Assembly: GCA_037126765.1 (NCBI GenBank)
Contig: JBBCBC010000037.1
Coordinates: forward strand, 6,639,263-6,703,262
Direction of reading: 5' to 3'
DNA: 64,000 nucleotides
Source: Stenogyne calaminthoides
Lineage: Eukaryota; Streptophyta; Magnoliopsida; Lamiales; Lamiaceae
Positions 57,503 through 64,000 of this stretch are shown here, piece after piece. How positions within the stretch are numbered: the first letter of the stretch is position 1; every line of letters starts with the position of its first letter. Position numbers and translations under genes: made by a program. The notes beneath the pieces are model-generated. The model made no database searches and was not told where the DNA came from. It saw nothing but the letters and a program-made list of their open reading frames with translations.

Positions 57503-58522
57503 TCATCGATTAATTGACCTGTGGAATAAGCTGGAATTTAAATCCCCATCTTTAATCCAACGTACTCTTGCCTTTTGAGATAGCAGATTGTTCTTGTGTT
57601 TGAGGGTAGCGAAAAAGGTCGCCATTGATTCGTTCCTTGTTGCCACCTCAGATTCTTCTAATCTAAAACTCTCATCAATCATATCAAGGCTGTGAATTTC
57701 CCGTTTCAACTCCTCAACCTTAGAGTCTAAGTTACCGAAGACCTGTTGATTCCTCTCCTTAAGATCGACCTTAAGAAGTTTGAATTTCTCCTTCACCCTG
57801 TACGCAACCCATCCTTCAACTTCATATCCTTGCCATCTACTTTTTACAAAATCTAAGAACCCAGGGTGAGATAACCAGGAATCTACACTTCTGAATGGTT
57901 TTGGCCCCCAATCTTTGACTTTGATCTCGAGAGTTATCGGGCAGTTATTAGAGGTTGTTCTTTTCAGACCCATTAGAGAAGAGTTCGGCCATCTAGTTAA
58001 CCACACATTGTTAATCAGAGCTCTGTCGATTCGGCTTTTGCACCTTCCATTTGGTATATACCATGTGTAACTTCTCCCATGTAGTGGTAGGTCTATCAAC
58101 CCCAAGTTTCTAATGAAAGCATCAAAACCAGTTACCTCCCTTGTGCTATACGAAGTCCCTCGGCCATCTCTTTCTGCTAATCTTCTTATTGCATTAAAGT
58201 CGCCAATCACGCAAACACAACAAAAAAGAATATTGAGATATAACACCAGATAATCTGTCCCACAGATCCCCTTTTTCAGATAGTGCACATGGGGAGTAAA
58301 CGTTAATTACACAACACTGAATTCTTTCTTACCCCCATAACCCATTAACAATCACCGCTCCATGCATATGCCAAGAACTAGAAACAGAGAAAATATCGGC
58401 ATCCCAGATAGAAAGAATACCTCTCGATCGTCCGTTAGAAGCTCGAAAATCCCATCCAATACGGGCCGCCCATCTTGATTTACAGACAGAATTAAAGAGA
58501 TAGACTCGAGTTTCATTTTCTG
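57503..58522 (-). pseudogene. LINE endonuclease, main part
   Basis: The APE-type endonuclease that nicks target DNA: VIGDFNAIRRLAERDGR, GLIDLPLHGRSYTWY, KSRIDRALI, then the linker to reverse transcriptase. The upstream part (58329-58522) carries KLESISL, RIGWDFRASNGRSRGILSIW in shifted frames. The very start of the domain lies on the far side of the copia insertion. Confidence 0.82.
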
Positions 58523-58965
58523 TGTTGGGTTCTGAACTGAGTAAACGGGGATGCAGGGGCGGAGACACTCGACGATGGTTTCGAGGTCGAAGCAGTGTGC
58601 TTTCGGTCGAGTGCCCCTTTTTTGGTAAATGGTGAGAAGGCTTCGAGCAAGGTTGCTGATCGAGCATAACCGCTCAACCTAGGGCAGAGGTCGAGCGGTT
58701 CCGAGGCCTGTACGCGGAGGCCCAGTTTCATCTTTTAGGGTTTCGGCCAGGATGGGCCAAACCTAGGTTTTTGTATAAATAACCCCTAACTCCCCCATTG
58801 TATCTTGCACTACTTGCACTATCTTATAAGATATAGTAGATCTCTCCTAGCTTGGTAGTGCCCCCAGATGTAGTCAGTTTGACGAACTGGGTAACCAAAT
58901 TATTTGTTCCTTAATTCGTAGTTCTCATTATTTTCTCCTATAATTGCTTGCTTAAATTCCTAACA
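58523..58965 (+). repeat. Copia LTR 1
   Basis: 443 bp, TGTTGGGTT ... CCTAACA. A TATA box (TATAAATAA at about 58774) and AATTGCTTGCTTAAATTCC near the end are shared with the other two LTRs. Confidence 0.85.
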
Positions 58966-59460
58966 ACTGGTATCAGAGCATCAGGCTCAAAGGATCTGGT
59001 GGGAGCAATTATGGTGGTTGAAGGGAAATCTCCTGTTGAGAAGTTTAATGGAACAGATTTTAGATTCTGGTTCTTGCAAGATCAAGAAGGTCGTTGGCAC
59101 GTGCCTGAGATCGTGCGGGAATTGGTGGACGAAGAGCATTGAATCTGGGTGCGGTATGGGACGTGCTTGGGTTATGCTTGAGTCGGAGAGTGGATGACAA
59201 TGAGAGATGGGGAAGACGAGTTACTTCTTGGAGTCAGTCTCCAGGTGGGAGATTGTTGGGATTGTTGGAGTCTGAGTTGCGGAATGAGTCCAGGGAGGAC
59301 AAGACGTTCGGAATGAGTCGGGGAGGACAAGAGCGTTCGGAATGAGTCGGGGGGAGGACAAGGCGTTAGGAATGAGTCGGGGAGGACAAAGGCGTTCGAC
59401 CTAGTTGAGGTCGTGCATTTTCGCTCGATGTCGATCTCGAGTTGATCTCCGGTGGGAGAT
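58966..59460 (+). pseudogene. Copia internal region 1: PBS and gag start
   Basis: PBS TGGTATCAGAGC at 58968-58979. Next is an ATG at 59010 with MVVEGKSPVEKFNGTDFRFW, the typical copia Gag start (KFNGTDF), followed by loss of frame. A four-copy repeat of GGAATGAGTCGGGGAGGAC occupies about 59278-59395. The right end GGTGGGAGAT is the polypurine tract before LTR 2. Confidence 0.75.
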
Positions 59461-59894
59461 TATTGGGTTATGAACTGGTGAAAGCGGGGATCTTTGAAGC
59501 GGAGGCGCTTCGACCCGGTCTTTCGAGGTCGAGCAGGTGAGCTCGGTCAGCGCCCTTTTAATGGTGAAAGTATTTCGAGCAAGGTTCTTGATCGAGCGAA
59601 ACCTTTCGACCAAGGGCCGAGGTCTTGCGGTTCTCGGGGGCTGTCTGTGAGGCCCGATTTCATCTTCTAGGGTTTTTTGGTCGGGGATGGGCCAAACCTA
59701 GGTTTCTATTATAAATACTCCCCGACTTATTGTATCTTGACTACTTGCATTATCTTATACGATATAGTAGATCTCTCCCCGGCTTGGTAGTGCCCCGGAT
59801 GTAATCGATATATTTAACCAGGTAAACAAATTGTTTGTTCCTTAATTCGTAGTTCTATTATTTTCTCCCATAATTGCTTGCTTTAATTCCTAAC
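59461..59894 (+). repeat. Copia LTR 2 (shared middle LTR)
   Basis: Starts TATTGGGTTATGAACTGG after a polypurine tract and ends ATTCCTAAC before TGGTATCGAGCG, a worn PBS. Collinear with LTR 1 throughout, with scattered small deletions. Confidence 0.8.
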
Positions 59895-60614
59895 TGGTGG
59901 TATCGAGCGTCGGGTTAAAGGGATCTGTGGAGAGCAATTATGGTGGTGAAGGAAATCGCATGTTGAGAAGCTTGATGGAACGGATTTTGAATTTGTCGTT
60001 CAAGATCTTGTCGCACAACCCTTTGAACGTCCGAGAACGCATAAGCGCTTTCGAGCAAAATTTGGTTGGTCAGCGAACCGCTTCGACCAAAGCCCTGTGT
60101 CGGCGGGTTCGATAAGTAGTTCGCGGAGTATGGGCGTTGCTTGGAGTGGGTGGTTGGATGCAAGATCAAGATGGGCGTTGCACGTATTCGAGTTCGTTGT
60201 ATCGGGTTGGATCAAGATTGAGATGGGGCGTTGACACGCGTCATTTGAGATCGTTATATCGGGTTGGATCAAGATCAAGATGGGCGTTAAAGCGTCGCGA
60301 GATCGTTATGTCGGGTTCTTGCAAGATCAAGTGTGGATCGGGTCGAGCGTTGAGGGACATTGCCTCGGATCGAGAGTTACGCCAATGAGAGATGGGAAGG
60401 CGATTTACATCTTGGAGTCGATCTCGGTGGGAGATTGTTGGGATTGTTGGAGTCCGAGTTGCGGAATGAGTCAGGGGAGGACAAGGCGTTGAAACGAGTC
60501 CCAGGGAGTACAAGACGTTTAAATGAGTCCAGGGAGGACAAGACGTTCGACCTAGTTGAGGTCGCACTTCCTCTCCAAAGGTCGATCTCGGTGTTGATCT
60601 CTGGGTGGGGAGAT
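59895..60614 (+). pseudogene. Copia internal region 2
   Basis: A second internal segment with the gag start in decayed form (ATGGTGGTGAAGGAAATCGC at 59940). It also holds repeated GGGTTGGATCAAGAT units (60150-60290), repeats of GAGTCCAGGGAGGACAAGAC and a polypurine tract GGGTGGGGAGAT at the end. No protein is encoded. Confidence 0.7.
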
Positions 60615-61053
60615 TGTTGGGTTATGGAGCCCGAGTGAAACGGGATCTTGGTAGGCGAGGACGACCGACAGTGTTTGAGGTCGAAGTAGGTGTGCTCGGC
60701 CGAAGCCCTTTTTGCGGCGGTGAGAAGGCTCGAGCAAGGTTGTTGATCGAAGCCAGAACCGCTTCGACCTAGGGCTGAGGTCGTCGGCGGTTCGAGGCCC
60801 GTACGCGGAGGCCCGCCATCTTTTAGGTTTCGGTAGGGATAGCCAAACCTAGGTTTTTTGTATAAATAACCCTCTAACTCCCTTGTATCTTTTCAGACTC
60901 TTGCGACTATCTTATAAGATATAATAGTTCTATCATGTTCCAGAGTGTCCCTTGGATGTGGTCGATTTGATTTAATTAGATGGCAAAATTATTTGCTCTT
61001 AATCCATAGTTCCCATTATTTTCTCCTATAATTGCTTGCTTAAATTCCAAACA
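60615..61053 (+). repeat. Copia LTR 3
   Basis: 439 bp, TGTTGGGTTATGG ... TTCCAAACA, collinear with LTR 1 and LTR 2. Confidence 0.8.
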
Positions 61054-61787
61054 TCCTGGATACAGCAGAACTCTGTTCTATGCCTCCTAATAAGTTCTTG
61101 AATTTCCTTTCTTTTTACACTACTCCCCAAGCCCCTTGAATTATATGAGAGAGTGTTGAATTATATGAGAGCACTCTCGTTGATTACCTTCGTTTTAGAC
61201 GCCAAATCCGTTCTTCTTTCATTCTTTCCACTTTCTTTTAGAATTCTGAGACGATCAATTGTGTTGCTCTCATTAGTAGTCGCAATAATACCCATAGATT
61301 TGCCTAACTTCCATGTCTCCACTGCGTCGCAGGTACTCTGAATTTCAAAAGATGCGGGCTGATTTGCCCCATCGGTGGAAGAGTTATGCGTCAGCCTTCT
61401 CTCGTCGTCGGAAGCCATATCGCAGACGAATTTCTTCCATTCCTCTGCTGTTGGTTTATTTTTCTGTTTTTTTTTTTTCTGAGGTAATTTGCATTGAAGG
61501 CCGCCGCGAGTCACCCTAGAATCTCGCCCCCATTCGAAATCTGGTTCTTCATCCGCGATTGGGGATCGCTCGAACTAGGCTGAGATAGTAAATTGCGAGG
61601 CCGCATAATTTCACCAGCTGAAGACCCATTAGCCTTAATTGGAAAATTAGCACCTGTTTCTTTTTGGGCCGGCTTAAGCCCATTTTTTGAAAGGATTTTG
61701 TCTTTGGGCTTGCATAATGTGACCCCAGCATTATCTTTAGTTTGGGCGGAGAGGTATTGGGCCTCTGGCGCAGGGCCAACCTTGTTA
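61054..61787 (-). pseudogene. LINE ORF1-ORF2 junction and endonuclease start
   Basis: The complement of 61060-61150 reads IRGLGSSVKRKEIQELIRR, then HRTEFCCIQ, the first endonuclease motif (normally NxRGLG). It continues beyond the copia insertion at 58522. The region 61161-61787 is spacer or the extreme C-terminus of ORF1 in mixed frames. Confidence 0.7.
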
Positions 61788-63288
61788 TTAATGATAATGG
61801 ATTGGTTTTCGAATCTCGGGAACGGACATCACCACTTCAATCTCCTGTACTCCCATTTCAACATTAAGATCACCAAATTCCAGATTCCTAGGATGATTAA
61901 TAGCTGCTTCGGTATTAATTAGCGCGACCGATTCAGATCCCTTCTCAACGATTTCCGATGGAATTTGACCGTTGGGAATCTCGTTTCCCGATCCATGAAA
62001 TTGGGAACTCTCCACTCCATTAATTGCGTTGTCGTCTTCTCTCTCCGCAGGGGCAAAATCGGAAAGATTTTTTTCCGAGTCGCCGTCCTCCCCGGCGTGA
62101 ACAGTGACAGTTCTCATCTGCGTCGATCACCTCCACAATTTGCAACGACAAAGCTTCCCCGTCAAAATTGACATCAATAATCTGGTTGACTTGTTTAATA
62201 TATGAGACTGATAGTAGGATTCTTGCATAATCAAGCCTGCTCTTCCTCTTCCTTTCTGATATGTCATCCATTCGAATGAACGAGCCGAGTTTCAATCTGC
62301 TTACGGTGTCAAAAAATCTCGGGGACCATGCATGTAGCGGCACCCCAATCCATCTAGTCCAAATGACCCTTTTGTGACAAACATCCCTAAGTCTCCATGG
62401 TCTAACCCACTCGAACCAGTGTTGTGTCCATTCGTCAAAATCCTTTTCAATCTGCGTCTCTCAACAATTTTTCAAAAGAACAACATTATTCCCCATAAAC
62501 CTGATGGAAATAGCGTTCCCGCACTCACTCTGGATTTCCTCGATATAGCTTTCCCATGGAAAATCATTTCTAAGTTTGCCCATGAGGCATCCCTCCAGCC
62601 ACCTTCTATCTTCTTCCGATGAGGAAAAATGGACGTATTTGTCCACCCTAGGGATTACCTGCTCCTCCTTCTCTTTGCATGGTACCGGTTCTTTGTTCGT
62701 CACAACCCCGGCGAATGATCGTGATTGGTTTACTCGTCCAGAATCGGTATTGAATAGATGCACGATTGGTTGTTTTTTCGGTTGCTCACGAGCCGGAATG
62801 TTCCTGTCAAACTTGGGCATAAACGCTCTCATCTTATAACTCCCAATCCAAATGTCATTCAAGGCATCCAAGATCTTCCATTCGTCATATTTTGTAGGAA
62901 AGCGTACAAAGCCAAAAGGCTTCCCTTCTTTGTCCTTCTTTTTTGGACAAAAGATATCCACAACCTGACCAATCATTGAAAATTTGTCCCTTAGAATTTC
63001 CATAGTGCAATCTGCCGGGAAATTCCTGAAATAAAAGGAATAAGTCTCCAAGTTACCCTCCTTCTTGCATTTTTCCCAAAAATGCGCGTCCTCCCAGAAT
63101 CTCGCCCGGCCAATTTCATCATTCTCCAATGGATAGCTTGTCCTAGGATTTAGAGGGGTAAATCGGTTAGGGTAGGGGTTGGGGTACGATTTCTGCCTCA
63201 CCGGTGGTCTCTCGACATAAGGGTTCCAATGAACTGCTCCTCTCCTCTCGAGCTCGGCTCTCACCTTCGCTCTCCCTCTCCCTCTCAT
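61788..63288 (-). pseudogene. LINE ORF1 (RRM-type RNA-binding protein)
   Basis: Starts MRGRGRAKVRAELERRG at 63288. An RRM is visible: TYSFYFRNFPADCTMEILR, GQVVDIFCPKK, GKPFGFVRF, then a conserved block with VPLHAWSPRFFDTVSRL. The frame is continuous from 63288 to 62020 except for one TGA after LLKNC (about 62461); the block beyond it resumes in the same frame. ORF1 protein coats element RNA. The tail (62117-61788) is in another frame. Confidence 0.82.
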
Positions 63289-63310
63289 TGCGCATTCAGA
63301 CAGATTTTCA

Positions 63311-64000
63311 AAAAAAAATATTTTAGTAACTTTTCTGAATATATGCGTCTAAGTTTGTATTTCTAAATAGATTGGAGATGAATCAAATCTAAATTATATT
63401 ATATAAGTTTTTCTTTATATATAAAAAAGATTTAAATTATACTGCATATGAATTTTATGCCGCCTAATAAACTTATTTTTCGAATGTATAATATTAGAAG
63501 CTAACAATTCAGAACAGATGTATTCCAAAAAAAAAAAAATCTAGTAAAATTTGCAGTCATATATATGATGTAATGAAATGAACTAATTAATTTTGTCAAT
63601 GTGCTGCAGATTGTGGTTGAAAATAAGACAAAAGAAAATTGTATGGATATTGAATCGGTAATAACTATGCCTTGAAATCGAAGAAAGCAGGTGAAAATTG
63701 TATGTGCAAATTAAATTTTGGACTGTCACTACCGTAACAAGTTACACAACAATTCAGATACCTTCCAAATTTAGTTGGTGATTTTTCTTGAACTTAAATG
63801 CCTATCAGCCTTTGTTTCAAAAAAAAAAAAAATTCCTATCAGCCTATGTCGACTTTGAGTTTGTGTTTGAGTGGATCCGAGTTATATTCCAATTTAAAAT
63901 ATATTCCAATTCAATTATTAATGTCTCCGTCTTTTTTCCCTACTAAATTCTAATATATAATTTCCCCTTTTTCATTTGATCAATTTTAAAACATATTTTT
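63311..64000. other. Intergenic, AT-rich, nothing recognised
   Basis: No coding frame or repeat family identified; only short A-runs (63528-63539, 63819-63832). Confidence 0.5.

Larger units (their letters stand above)
58523..61053 (+). mobile_element. Ty1/copia-type array with three LTRs, inserted in LINE
   Basis: Three related LTRs (58523-58965, 59461-59894 and 60615-61053) alternate with two short internal regions. The flanking five bases are TTCTG (58518-58522) and TCCTG (61054-61058), a target duplication with one mismatch. The LINE endonuclease reading resumes exactly across it (EFCCIQ then KMKLES). A primer site matching initiator tRNA-Met (TGGTATCAGAGC) follows LTR 1. The internal parts start like copia gag but have no polymerase genes, so the element is non-autonomous. 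Confidence 0.88.
54841..63310 (-). mobile_element. L1-type LINE retrotransposon, degenerate, interrupted
   Basis: On the minus strand the order is ORF1 with an RRM (from 63288), endonuclease, reverse transcriptase, zinc-finger-type C-terminal region, a short 3' UTR and an A-tail (T-run on plus at 54841-54850). The 3' end carries AAAATCTTTTTTTTTCTGAT just before the tail. The 5' boundary near 63310 is estimated. A copia array at 58523-61053 splits the endonuclease. Several nonsense changes and frameshifts show it is inactive. Confidence 0.88.

Noticed and set aside
58948..59345. Open frames in the copia internal region as host genes
   Set aside because: The PBS and gag-like start show they belong to a non-autonomous copia element.

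Overview
The window is nuclear DNA of a flowering plant, most likely a dicot. Host genes are sparse and intron-containing. The intergenic DNA is AT-rich and packed with plant-type transposons: Ty3/gypsy Tat lineage, Ty1/copia, L1-like LINE, CACTA, MULE, Stowaway and Tourist MITEs, and tRNA-derived SINEs. I cannot name the species from the sequence.

Layout. 1-8518: remains of two LTR retrotransposons, both on the minus strand. The main one is a Tat/Retand-type gypsy element with an extra RNase H domain. 8519-16531: intergenic DNA around a single-exon Dof zinc-finger gene (12484-13320). 16532-22107: a 5.6-kb CACTA transposon with both ends and a 3-bp target duplication; its transposase is decayed. 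22108-28110: intergenic DNA with a SINE, a mini-CACTA and two copies of one Tourist-like MITE. 28111-28863: a second Dof gene on the minus strand. 28864-34188: intergenic DNA with a Stowaway MITE, a MULE-type MITE and minisatellites. 34189-39860: three tandem minus-strand two-exon genes. Two encode LEA_4-type stress proteins and the third a small hydrophilic protein. All have a mitochondrial-type presequence in exon 1 and a CACGTG (ABRE/G-box) core upstream. 40168-48089: an 11-exon minus-strand gene for a shortened LEUNIG-like corepressor. I assembled it from splice sites; it reads in one frame for 402 codons. It has the LisH/LUFS N-terminus but stops inside the first WD40 blade. 48090-54840: MITE-rich intergenic DNA with two broken extra copies of exon 2 of that gene, head to head. 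54841-63310: a degenerate L1-type LINE on the minus strand, split in its endonuclease region by a three-LTR copia array (58523-61053). 63311-64000: AT-rich DNA with nothing recognised.

Functionally, the host part is two Dof transcription factors, a small dehydration/ABA-type cluster and a truncated corepressor gene. I see no operon-like or pathway relationship between them. The strongest candidates for something undescribed are the LUFS-only LEUNIG-like gene with its scattered exon copies, and the small gene cluster that shares a presequence exon and promoter motif.
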